A DNA stretch of 43,631 bases, taken from Paenibacillus phocaeensis. GTDB taxonomy: Bacteria > Bacillota > Bacilli > Paenibacillales > Paenibacillaceae. The stretch covers positions 1-43,631 of the forward strand of contig NZ_FCOQ01000022.1 in the NCBI RefSeq assembly GCF_900021165.1, in the 5' to 3' direction. Numbering within the stretch: position 1 is the stretch's first letter; each line of letters begins with the position of its first letter. Both the position numbers and the translations under genes were made by a program. Below, piece by piece: positions 15,136 to 23,068 of this stretch. The notes under the pieces were generated by a model. The model was given only the letters and a program-made list of their open reading frames with translations, did no database searches and was not told where the DNA came from.

Positions 15136-16668
15136 TCAGTACAAGGGCAGCCGTTCCAACCGCTCAAGACTGGACAGGTCCGTCAGTACGCTTTTGCCTA
15201 TACCAAAACCCCAATATTTGACGTAATGGTATGGATATTGCGCCATAACCAACACCTGTCCTTCCTGTATTCCTTGTTCCCGGATCGACTCGCGAATCGG
15301 CCCAGTATCCACATAGATCGGATCGTCTCTCCTGGTCTCCGCAAGCAGCTGTATACGGGTCCGGAGCTGCAGAAGCGTCAAGCCGTCAAAGTCTGAATCG
15401 AGCAACATAGAGACGCTCGGGTTGGTGGAAGGGAGGCCGCTCATTTGCTCCGCCATGCTGGATAAGGTCGACAGACTGCGCGGATCGGTGTGTTCGTCCA
15501 GCCAAAACGCATACAACTTCGGCGTATTCTCCGCATACAAAGCAGCGTACATCTGGTTTGAAGGCAGCAGGCAAACCGCCAGAAAAGCACACAGACAGAT
15601 CCCCGAGACGGCCTTGAACTTGGCCTGGCGTCCGGCCCGGAAATCGGCGATCGTTCTGATCCGCTCCGCCAAGGGCGCATGCCTGGCCAGCAAGTTCGCT
15701 CCGATTCCGGGAAGAGAATGCGAGCTGTTCAACTCTCCTTGTCTGATGAGCAGCATCCCGTAGCGCGTCCGTTCCTCCCGGTTGAGCAGCCGCAGCACGC
15801 GCGAATCGCAGCGGATTTCCAGGTCGTCTCTATACTTGCGTACGGCTAGGCGTACGAGCGGATTGATCCAATGGGCAATCTGCAAAGCACGGGACAATCC
15901 AAGCAGAAGAACATCTCTCTGCTTGAAATGCATCAGCTCGTGCAGCAGAATAAACCGCAATTCTTCCGCCGAATAGGTTCTGTCGTAATCATACGGCAGC
16001 AAAATGCTTGGCCGGAATAATCCGTGAAGCGCGGGAAAGGGAATCCCCGATCTCATTAAACGGACATGCCCGCGTATGCCGGCTTCCTCTCGGCATTGGT
16101 CAAACAGCGCAAGCAGCTCCCGGTCCTCGCACGGAAGTGCGGAGCGGACAAGCCGGCGCGTCCGGCGTCTTCGTTCCCCATCGATCGCCGCATACATGCA
16201 AATCCCGCCGAGCCATACGCAGGCGAACGCATGAACAACCTCCGAGAGACCCGATTGGCTACGGGTAGATTCAAGTAAGGGGCGTTCAATCGGAGGCAGG
16301 GAAATCCAGGTTTCTTCGCCGTCGCGATACATCCGCGTATCTCGTGAAGGGGGGGAAGAGTCGGAGGGTCCGTAGAGTTGGTCTCTGACTGCATTCCAGC
16401 TCTTTCCCACAGAGGAGAACACGGCGCCTACGCTGAATGGCCGCTCGTACAGATAGGCGTCAGTCCAATTTTCAATACTGGTGGGACTCGGGATCGAGAA
16501 AGGCAGGCATAGCTTGATCAGAAACAAAAGCCAAAGCCAACACAGTGCTCGAGGACTCAGCAACTTCCTCCCGAACCGGCGCAATACCAGGATAAGGAGC
16601 ACGATCAAGGAAGCCGCCAGCGTCAGTTCGATTCCCTTCAATAGGAGCATGGGCAGCAGGAAATCCAT
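15136..16668 (-). CDS. M56 family (BlaR1/MecR1-like) membrane metallopeptidase
   Basis: Membrane protein of 510 residues that should cleave the partner repressor on sensing a signal. Membrane segments are near 5-30, 38-56 and 145-162. The zinc-protease motif HELMHFKQRD has His243, Glu244 and His247, with a downstream DDLEIRCDSR supplying the third ligand. A further membrane segment near 355-372 leads to an outside tail of about 140 residues. That tail is not a penicillin-binding domain, so this is not a standard beta-lactam sensor. Its start overlaps the repressor stop (TGATG), giving strict translational coupling. Confidence 0.85.
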   Translation of the reverse strand: MDFLLPMLLLKGIELTLAASLIVLLILVLRRFGRKLLSPRALCWLWLLFLIKLCLPFSIPSPTSIENWTDAYLYERPFSVGAVFSSVGKSWNAVRDQLYGPSDSSPPSRDTRMYRDGEETWISLPPIERPLLESTRSQSGLSEVVHAFACVWLGGICMYAAIDGERRRRTRRLVRSALPCEDRELLALFDQCREEAGIRGHVRLMRSGIPFPALHGLFRPSILLPYDYDRTYSAEELRFILLHELMHFKQRDVLLLGLSRALQIAHWINPLVRLAVRKYRDDLEIRCDSRVLRLLNREERTRYGMLLIRQGELNSSHSLPGIGANLLARHAPLAERIRTIADFRAGRQAKFKAVSGICLCAFLAVCLLPSNQMYAALYAENTPKLYAFWLDEHTDPRSLSTLSSMAEQMSGLPSTNPSVSMLLDSDFDGLTLLQLRTRIQLLAETRRDDPIYVDTGPIRESIREQGIQEGQVLVMAQYPYHYVKYWGFGIGKSVLTDLSSLERLERLPLY

Positions 16669-17075
16669 CAGGGGCGATCATCTCCACGGGACTCGTCATT
16701 TCGGGTCAGCATTTGTTTCAGCATATCCGCCTCGCGCGGGGACAATCCTCCGTCCTGGAGAAATCCGGCCAGAAGGGAGTGCCTGTTCCCGTCATAATAC
16801 AAGTCCAGAAATTGCTGCCGCTCCCGCCGCAAATAAGCTTCCTCCTCGATGAGAGGAAAGTAGTAATAGATCCGGCTGTCGTGTTCATCCACCTGGTACC
16901 CCGCGAATTGCTTCCTCACCAAATTTCGCAGCAGCGTCTTGATCGTGCGGAAATGCCAGTCGGCTTCCTTCGATACGATGTCAATGATGACACTGGCGGT
17001 GCATTTGCCTTCCTTCCACAACACCTTCATGACGACTAGTTCGGCAGGGCTGATGCTCTGTGTTTTTTTTCTCAA
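16668..17075 (-). CDS. BlaI/MecI/CopY family transcriptional repressor
   Basis: Winged-helix repressor of 135 residues: ISPAELVVMKVLWKEGKCTA, VSKEADWHFRTIKTLLRNLV and the wing YQVDEHDSRIYYYFPLI, followed by a C-terminal dimerisation helix region where BlaI proteins are cleaved by their M56 partner. It starts at a TTG at 17075 with AAGGGG before it, and its stop overlaps the M56 start. A palindrome at 17138-17153 upstream suggests autorepression. The second copy of that palindrome before the small gene at 15049 points to a two-site regulon. Confidence 0.9.
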   Translation of the reverse strand: MRKKTQSISPAELVVMKVLWKEGKCTASVIIDIVSKEADWHFRTIKTLLRNLVRKQFAGYQVDEHDSRIYYYFPLIEEEAYLRRERQQFLDLYYDGNRHSLLAGFLQDGGLSPREADMLKQMLTRNDESRGDDRP

Positions 17076-17137
17076 AGAAAAATCCCCTTTACCCGAGATG
17101 CGTAACGTTAGCTAAAAGATATATCGGTTGGCAGATG

Positions 17138-17153
17138 GACTATATTTATAGTC
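17138..17153 (-). promoter_or_regulatory. BlaI-type operator upstream of the repressor operon
   Basis: GACTAT-ATTT-ATAGTC is a perfect 6+6 palindrome, 12 bases before GATATAT on the reverse strand. It has the same arms as 15085-15100. It overlaps the last codons and stop of the upstream histidine kinase gene, so it is placed by selection on regulation rather than by coding. Confidence 0.65.
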
Positions 17154-18546
17154 TAATAGAATTCTCTCTTAGAACAGGCAGCACTAGTTCGGCTTTAAAT
17201 CCTGCTCCCGCCTCGCTTGTTAGAATCAAATGGCCCTGATGCGCTTTCGCAATCCTTGCATTCATCGGCAGCCCCAGTCCATGCCCGTTATGGCGAGGGT
17301 ACTGTCTCTTGGCGGAGAAAGGCAGTTCCAATAAATCCGGAAGCAGATGAGCGGGAACGCCGTGTCCGTTATCCTCAACTATGATTCGGCTTGTCAGATG
17401 ATTCGGATCCAAACCGACAGACAGCTTGATTTGGCATCCTTCGGGATTATGAGTAAGGCTATTTTGGACCAGATTGACAACAGCCCGCTCCAGCAGCCGC
17501 TCATCTGCCATCACTTGTACGCTCTCATCGCAGATTTCAACCTCCAGTGTGAAGTGTTCGTCGAGTCCTTGATTTAAAAAATCGGACGCGATTTGTCTGA
17601 CCAAGGCCGCTGCCCGTATTGGCTTCTTATGCAGCGGCTGCATTTCATACTCCAGCATGGAAACAAGATTCAGGTCATGGATAAGTGAACGGAGCTTTTC
17701 CGCTTGCTTCCGGATTATTCCGGCCTGCTTTCTTTGTTCGGACGGCAGCGCGCGGTTTTCCTCCAGATCGCTTGCATGGCCCAGAACCATGGATAGCGGT
17801 GTTCGGATATCGTGCGAAATGCCGGCAATCCAGTTTGAGCGGGCCTCGTCCCGTTTTTTTAGAGAATCGTCCCGGTGACGGAGCAAGGCCGAAGCCTTGT
17901 TTACGCTTTGCGCAAGATTGGAAAGGATCCCCTTAGGCTCTACAAAAGCGCTCCTGTCGTCGGCAAGGGCCTGTATTCCCTGGGTCAACGGACGGATCGA
18001 CCGGATTAATCGGCTGCCGATCGAGAGCGACAGCAATAAGGCAAGAGCCATATTCACCGCAAGGAGAATTAGCAGGCGAAGCGGAAACGATGAGACCCAA
18101 TTCGTCGGAAGAATATGCTGATATTTGGCCAGACTGTGCTTCGGATATCCAATGACGATCAATCCGTCGCTGTGCTCCCATACAAATACGGGATAATCCG
18201 CTAAGAAGCTTTGCGTAAACTTGGCCACATCCGTTAAGGAGTACGATTCGGGAACATCTTCAGGCAGCTTATAACTCCATGTGACCTGCCCCGAGCTGTT
18301 AATCAGCATCGCCCATGCGTGATTTCGGTCCAGCAAACCGCTTGATTCGGAATTCAGGGCATAGTGCCCGGATGTCCGGTGCAGACCTTCCGTTACCTGT
18401 CGAACAACAGTGGAGGGAGACTGGACGATGTTCATTCCCTTAAGTACCCAAGCGCCCAAGAGAGTGAAATTCAAAATGAGCAGAAGGGCGGAGATCATGA
18501 TGGTGGCGATGATGAATTGCCGTAAAATGCGGATGGATCCATCCAT
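17146..18546 (-). CDS. Sensor histidine kinase beside a lantibiotic-immunity-type transporter
   Basis: Membrane kinase of 466 residues. Membrane segments are at about 10-36 and 155-177 and enclose an outside sensor loop of about 118 residues. A HAMP-like linker follows, then the phospho-acceptor His245 in AGISHDIRTPLSM, an N-box VNLVQNSLTHNPEG and the ATP-binding DNGHGVPAHLLP with HGLGLPMNARI. The ATG overlaps the regulator gene by 52 bp and is preceded by AAGGAG. It is divergent from an ABC transporter of the lantibiotic-immunity type, so by analogy with CprK and SpaK it should sense a membrane-active peptide. The ligand is inferred. Confidence 0.92.
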   Translation of the reverse strand: MDGSIRILRQFIIATIMISALLLILNFTLLGAWVLKGMNIVQSPSTVVRQVTEGLHRTSGHYALNSESSGLLDRNHAWAMLINSSGQVTWSYKLPEDVPESYSLTDVAKFTQSFLADYPVFVWEHSDGLIVIGYPKHSLAKYQHILPTNWVSSFPLRLLILLAVNMALALLLSLSIGSRLIRSIRPLTQGIQALADDRSAFVEPKGILSNLAQSVNKASALLRHRDDSLKKRDEARSNWIAGISHDIRTPLSMVLGHASDLEENRALPSEQRKQAGIIRKQAEKLRSLIHDLNLVSMLEYEMQPLHKKPIRAAALVRQIASDFLNQGLDEHFTLEVEICDESVQVMADERLLERAVVNLVQNSLTHNPEGCQIKLSVGLDPNHLTSRIIVEDNGHGVPAHLLPDLLELPFSAKRQYPRHNGHGLGLPMNARIAKAHQGHLILTSEAGAGFKAELVLPVLRENSIRL

Positions 18547-19259
18547 CGTTCATTCTCCTTCACCGTTAATTTGTAGCCCAGGCCCCGTATGGTCAATAAA
18601 TAGACGGGATTGGACGGCATCGGTTCGATTTTTTCGCGTATGCGGCGGATATGCACCATAAGGGTGTTCTCGTACCCGAACAGATCGTCTCCCCAAGCGG
18701 CTTGGCATAAGGCGTCGCTGGTTACGATACGGTTCCGGTTCTCATAGAGCTTAAGCAGTAAAGTATGTTCCTTTGCGGTTAAAGAATATTCGGTCTCGCC
18801 ATCGCGGACAATGCCTCCGTTAAGATTGATCGTACGCCCGCCTAGGTTGAAGACGGGATGTTCCTCCTGCACGGGCAGTGAATAGACTCGGCGCAAAACG
18901 GCCGTCAGGCGCAGCACCAGCTCCCGAGGCAAAAACGGCTTCACCATATAGTCATCCGCGCCAAGCCCGAGGCCCAGCAGCCGATCTTCGTCCTCGCCTC
19001 TTGCCGATAAGAACAGGATGGGGGTATCCGCCATATTTCTTATCTCGGGCAAAAGCGTAAAACCATCCCCATCCGGCAGCATGACGTCCAGAATGACGAT
19101 GTCGGGCTTGATGGAGCGGCACGTGTCTATTGCCTCGCGGCAACTGGATGCCTGATAGATGCGCGAATAGCTGTCTTTGCGCAGAAAGTGCTCTATCATT
19201 TCTCTGATTTCACGTTCATCGTCTACAATAAGAATCTTCCTATTTCGGAGATCTTCCAT
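18495..19259 (-). CDS. OmpR family response regulator
   Basis: Regulator of 254 residues with a receiver domain (about 8-120; acidic pair in VDDE, phospho-acceptor Asp58 in IVILDVMLPDGDG, Lys in MVKPF) and a C-terminal winged-helix DNA-binding domain (SLTAKEHTLLLKLYENRNRI through TIRGLGYKLTV). A 20-residue tail beyond the usual end of the fold overlaps the kinase gene. The divergent ABC operon promoter carries four 11-bp-spaced AGG boxes (19334-19371), probably its binding site. Confidence 0.93.
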   Translation of the reverse strand: MEDLRNRKILIVDDEREIREMIEHFLRKDSYSRIYQASSCREAIDTCRSIKPDIVILDVMLPDGDGFTLLPEIRNMADTPILFLSARGEDEDRLLGLGLGADDYMVKPFLPRELVLRLTAVLRRVYSLPVQEEHPVFNLGGRTINLNGGIVRDGETEYSLTAKEHTLLLKLYENRNRIVTSDALCQAAWGDDLFGYENTLMVHIRRIREKIEPMPSNPVYLLTIRGLGYKLTVKENERWMDPSAFYGNSSSPPS

Positions 19260-19333
19260 TTCTTATTCACCCCCCTTGATTATACGTGATTATTCATCGA
19301 TTCACCTAAGTCGCATCGCTTGATTCGAAGATT

Positions 19334-19386
19334 TAAGGCTGATGTAAGGTTGGCTTCAGGTTAAGGAAAGGTCTGCCCGATATACT
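19334..19386 (+). promoter_or_regulatory. ABC transporter promoter with response-regulator direct repeats
   Basis: TAAGG at 19334 and 19345, TCAGG at 19356 and AAAGG at 19367 repeat with an exact 11-bp period, and a further TTAAGG lies at 19361. TATACT at 19381-19386 is a good -10, and the -35 position falls inside the repeats. This is the usual layout of an OmpR-type regulator activating from the -35 region. Confidence 0.6.
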
Positions 19387-19426
19387 CCTGTTATCACGAA
19401 AGTCGACATAGATAGGAGTAATTCAT

Positions 19427-20338
19427 ATGGGACCCATTGTATCCACAGTTAACCTTTCGAAGCGGTACGGCAACGAATACCGGGTCAAAAACGTAAATCT
19501 CTCGGTCCACGAAGGCGACATCTACGGGTTTCTTGGCCCTAACGGGGCCGGTAAATCAACAACGTTAAAGATGCTACTGGGATTAACCCGGCCGACCGAA
19601 GGCAAGGTCACTCTATTTGATAGGGATTTCGAAAAGAACCGCCGCCGCCTTCTGAGTCAAATCGGTTCGCTGATCGAATCGCCTTCGTATTACGGGCATC
19701 TCTCCGGACTGGAAAATTTGCGTGTCGTTCAGCGGCTGCGGGACGTGCCTGAAGCGAACGTAATGGAGGCGCTCAAGATCGTCCGGCTGGACAATCAAAA
19801 GGATAAGAAGGTGGGACAATATTCCCTGGGCATGAAACAGCGCTTAGGGATTGCCATGGCCTTGTTGCCGTTTCCGAAGCTTCTGATTCTCGACGAACCC
19901 ACAAACGGCCTTGATCCTGCCGGTATCGGAGAAATCCGGGAACTTATTCAATCGTTGCCGCAGCGATTTGGAATCACTGTATTGATTTCCAGCCACTTAT
20001 TGTCCGAAATCGAACAGATTGCGACCTCGGTAGGCATTATCAATGACGGTAAGATGATGTTTCAGGGCCGCATGGAAGAACTGCGGCGCCTCAGCCATTC
20101 CGCCATTCTGATCAAAACCCGGAATAATTTAATGGCTCGCGAACTCCTCGCCTCAAAAGGGTTTTCACCTGTCTTTCAGAAAGATTCCCTGGCGTTCAGA
20201 GGCATAACGGATGATATGGTGTCTCAAATTAACCGTTGCTTGGTTGAGTCAAATCTGGATGTCCTGCGCATTGAGGAACATACCAAGAACCTGGAAAGCA
20301 TTTTTCTTGACATTACAGGGAAGGGGCGGAGCCTGTAG
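19427..20338 (+). CDS. Lantibiotic-immunity-type ABC transporter ATPase (CprA/BcrA/SpaF-like)
   Basis: ATPase subunit of 303 residues. The Walker A is GPNGAGKST near 37-45, the Q-loop region is IGSLIESPSYYGHLSG, the signature YSLGMKQRLGIAMAL near 130, and the Walker B LLILDEPTNGLDP near 153-165, followed by the H-loop LISSHLLSEI. The C-terminal extension is typical of the BcrA/NisF group. AGGAG precedes the ATG. Two permeases follow with overlapping or near-touching ends. The complex probably removes cationic peptides from the membrane and is controlled by the divergent kinase and regulator. Confidence 0.92.
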   Translation: MGPIVSTVNLSKRYGNEYRVKNVNLSVHEGDIYGFLGPNGAGKSTTLKMLLGLTRPTEGKVTLFDRDFEKNRRRLLSQIGSLIESPSYYGHLSGLENLRVVQRLRDVPEANVMEALKIVRLDNQKDKKVGQYSLGMKQRLGIAMALLPFPKLLILDEPTNGLDPAGIGEIRELIQSLPQRFGITVLISSHLLSEIEQIATSVGIINDGKMMFQGRMEELRRLSHSAILIKTRNNLMARELLASKGFSPVFQKDSLAFRGITDDMVSQINRCLVESNLDVLRIEEHTKNLESIFLDITGKGRSL

Positions 20339-21093
20339 TGAAATCTGTCGGTCTGGAGTTTTACAAATTGCGCAACAAGCATATTTTTCTGATGATTCTG
20401 GCTTTTTTGACCGTCGAGATGCTCTGGGCGTTCACTGCAACTCAAATGGCCATTTCCCGAAACTCTCAGCATGGCGGTTGGCTGCCTCTGCTTATGACAC
20501 TGGCCTCCATGAACGGTCTGTTTCTTCCTGTTCTTTCAGCGATATGCGTCTCCCGCATCTGTGATATGGAGCACAAAGGGAATACCTGGAAACTGCTGCT
20601 TTCGCTTTCCGTACCGCGGGGCAAGCTTTACGGCGCAAAATATGTTTGTGCCGCTATCCTCATGTTGGGAGCTTGCGTATTGCAAGTCCTTGCGGTTGCC
20701 GCGTTCGGCATCGTAAACGGGTTCGAGCAGCGGGTTCCTTTCGCGGAACTGCTCCAATTTCTATTCGGTGCCGTCTTGGCCAATATGGCGGTCATTGCGC
20801 TGCAGCAATGGGTATCGATGGCAATTAAAAATCAGGCTTTTGCGCTGTCTCTGGGCATGATCGGAGGCTTTATCGGTATGACGGCGGATTTGTTTCCCGT
20901 TGCCGTAAGAAGATTCTTATTATGGTCGTACTATACGGGAATGAGTCCTGTAACGCAAAGCTATGCTGACGAGGAAATTCACTTTGTAGGCAGAAGTGCG
21001 GGGGAACTCATCCCAACGGCGCTGTTGTTGGTTGCCGTGGGAATCGTTCTCTATACGGCGGGCAGCATCCACGTATCCCGACAGGAAGTTTGA
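20338..21093 (+). CDS. ABC transporter permease, lantibiotic-immunity type (first)
   Basis: Membrane protein of 251 residues with about six hydrophobic segments (near 16-38, 50-75, 100-130, 140-160, 168-190 and 222-242). It shows the MutE/EpiE/SpaE-style pattern: FYKLRNKHIFLMI at the start and AICVSRICDMEHKGNTWK near 66. It begins with GTG overlapping the ATPase stop (TAGTG), so it is translationally coupled. With the ATPase and the next permease it forms a CprABC/SpaFEG-like exporter. Confidence 0.88.
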   Translation: MKSVGLEFYKLRNKHIFLMILAFLTVEMLWAFTATQMAISRNSQHGGWLPLLMTLASMNGLFLPVLSAICVSRICDMEHKGNTWKLLLSLSVPRGKLYGAKYVCAAILMLGACVLQVLAVAAFGIVNGFEQRVPFAELLQFLFGAVLANMAVIALQQWVSMAIKNQAFALSLGMIGGFIGMTADLFPVAVRRFLLWSYYTGMSPVTQSYADEEIHFVGRSAGELIPTALLLVAVGIVLYTAGSIHVSRQEV

Positions 21094-21107
21094 GGAGGTT
21101 GTTTACG

Positions 21108-21842
21108 ATGTTAAAACGATGTATTTCGGGGGAATGGATGAAGCTTCGCCATTCGCGAATCTGGATGATTCTGTTGCCGCTTCCGGTTCTGAGCGTGCTG
21201 ATCGGCTGTGCCAACTTCTATATGAACAGGGCGGCGTTACAAAATGAATGGTACAGCTTGTGGTCCCAGGTTAGTCTGTTTTACGGAGAGTTTTTCTTTC
21301 CTGTCCTCATTGCGATTTGCTGCGCTTATATGTGCAGGCTGGAGCATTTCAACAAGAACTGGAATATGGTGATGACGGCGCCTGTCCCGACGGGCTACAT
21401 TTTTCTCGCCAAGCTGGCGATGGTCGGCCTGCTTCTGGCTGTATCCCAGGGCTTCTTCTTCCTTCTATACTTCTGCGGGGGGAAGCTTATGGGCTTGCCC
21501 ACGGCACTTCCGATGGAACTTCCCGGCTGGCTATTCAGAGGCTGGATGGCTTCGCTTGCCATCGGCGCCTTCCAACTGGCGCTGTCTCTGCGCGTGCGTA
21601 GCTTCGCGACTCCTGTCGGCATCGGCCTATGCGCATCTTTTCTTGGGTTGGGCATGTATGTGCTCCATTTCGGAATGCTGTTCCCGCATTCTCTACTGAC
21701 CATTGGGATGGGGGTACTCAGCCAGAGCGGTCTTGCTTCGGCAGGGGATCACTTCCTATTTTTCGCAATGTGCCTAATGTATATCGCTCTCATCAGCCTG
21801 GTCGCCATACGCCGGATGCGGAACTCGGACGTCATGGCCTAA
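21108..21842 (+). CDS. ABC transporter permease, lantibiotic-immunity type (second)
   Basis: Membrane protein of 244 residues. It has the SpaG/CprC-like start SGEWMKLRHSRIWMILLPLP, the paired motif CCAYMCRLEHFNKNWNMVMT that mirrors EHKGNTWK in the first permease, and about six membrane segments. I start it at the ATG at 21108, where GAGGAGG lies 9 bases upstream; the frame is open to a TTG at 21090 overlapping the previous stop. It is the last gene of the operon. Confidence 0.88.
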   Translation: MLKRCISGEWMKLRHSRIWMILLPLPVLSVLIGCANFYMNRAALQNEWYSLWSQVSLFYGEFFFPVLIAICCAYMCRLEHFNKNWNMVMTAPVPTGYIFLAKLAMVGLLLAVSQGFFFLLYFCGGKLMGLPTALPMELPGWLFRGWMASLAIGAFQLALSLRVRSFATPVGIGLCASFLGLGMYVLHFGMLFPHSLLTIGMGVLSQSGLASAGDHFLFFAMCLMYIALISLVAIRRMRNSDVMA

Positions 21843-22083
21843 AATATAGACGGTATTGAAGTGAAGGTTGATCAGTTGGCGGCAGAAAGTCCTCACCGGC
21901 AGATGGAGACGGTTTATGAGTTGAAGGAAATGGGAACAAACAGGACTCGGCAACCTTTACTTTAGTTCGAGCAGATCATTCGGTACGCTCCATTTTGTGG
22001 TAATCTCATTCTGGATAGAATAACCCTGTCTTAAGGCTTAATAATGACGGGCGGGGAAAGCGGAATGGAGTGTAGATAACCGA

Positions 22084-23007
22084 GTGAAAAAAACAGCAAC
22101 CCTTTTAGTATTGGCGGTATGTTTGATGCTGATGAGCGGAGTTCCCTCTCCGGCTCAAGCGAAGGAGCGGCAAACCAAGGCGATATGGGCTTGGGATTTC
22201 TATGAAGCCGCTTCGGACTCCAACAAAATCACGACTCTGTTGAAGTTCTTAAAGGAACAAGACATCAATTTGTTGTTTATCGGAACGAGCAAGACGCTGC
22301 CGGATCAGCCTGCGACTTACGAGGAACTGATTCGCAGAGCGCATGAGGAAGGGATTCGCGTCTTTGCGTTGGTCGGAAGAGCGGAGTGGGCTTTGGAGGG
22401 TCATCACCGCGAGGCGTTGGCGGAGCTTCAGGAGGTATTGTCGTTTAATGCTTCCCATCCGGACACCGTCTTTGACGGGATTCAGTTCGATATTGAGCCC
22501 CATGTTTTGCCGGAATACAAAACCAAGCGAGGTTCCGTAAGTTATCAATATCTACAGGTACTGAAGAAAATCGCCAAGGAGATCACCTCGAGCGGAGATC
22601 CTCTGGAGTTCAACGCGGCGATTCCTTGCTGGTACGCGACGGGGGAAACCCCGGTTATCGTTGAAACCGGCGGGGAGCGCAAACCGCTAAGCTATTTTGT
22701 ATTGGACATCGTGGACACCGTATCCTTGATGGCTTATCGCGACACAGCCGACAGACAAATTCGCGCCTCTCTGGCCGAAGCTGATTATGCGGCGAAATTG
22801 GGCAAGAAGGTTTACATCGGCGCGGAGACCAGCCCGCCCAACGGCACCACGATCCTGAACGAAATTACCTACTATAACAAAGGCGCGGATTATATCAACC
22901 GGCAACTCAATTCGATCCGTTATTTTTATGCGAACCATGACGGGTTTGGAGGCATTGCCATTCATAACTACACCGCCTATAAAACCTTGATGAAGCAAAG
23001 CAACTGA
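22084..23007 (+). CDS. Secreted TIM-barrel protein, glycosidase-like
   Basis: Protein of 307 residues with a clear signal peptide (KK, hydrophobic core, cleavage after AQA near residue 26). The mature part looks like a (beta/alpha)8 barrel: TKAIWAWDFYEAAS, INLLFIGTSKTLP, EEGIRVFALVGRAEWAL, then FDGIQFDIEPHVLPEYK near 138-154, where the acidic cluster resembles the GH18-type catalytic strand. It continues with FNAAIPCWYA, TVSLMAYRDTAD and KVYIGAETSPP. The GTG start has a weak GGAG 13-16 bases upstream. No polymer substrate can be named. A terminator follows. Confidence 0.72.
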   Translation: MKKTATLLVLAVCLMLMSGVPSPAQAKERQTKAIWAWDFYEAASDSNKITTLLKFLKEQDINLLFIGTSKTLPDQPATYEELIRRAHEEGIRVFALVGRAEWALEGHHREALAELQEVLSFNASHPDTVFDGIQFDIEPHVLPEYKTKRGSVSYQYLQVLKKIAKEITSSGDPLEFNAAIPCWYATGETPVIVETGGERKPLSYFVLDIVDTVSLMAYRDTADRQIRASLAEADYAAKLGKKVYIGAETSPPNGTTILNEITYYNKGADYINRQLNSIRYFYANHDGFGGIAIHNYTAYKTLMKQSN

Positions 23008-23019
23008 GGACATTTGCTG

Positions 23020-23063
23020 CACGCCGGCCTTCCTGTCGAAATGAAGGAAATCCGGCGTTTTTT
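23020..23063 (+). terminator. Rho-independent terminator, abutting the hybrid kinase start
   Basis: ACGCCGG pairs with CCGGCGT, and inner CCTTC pairs with GAAGG, followed by a run of six Ts. Its T-run ends only about 5 bp before the ATG at 23069, leaving no room for a promoter between them. Confidence 0.8.
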
Positions 23064-23068
23064 GTCGA

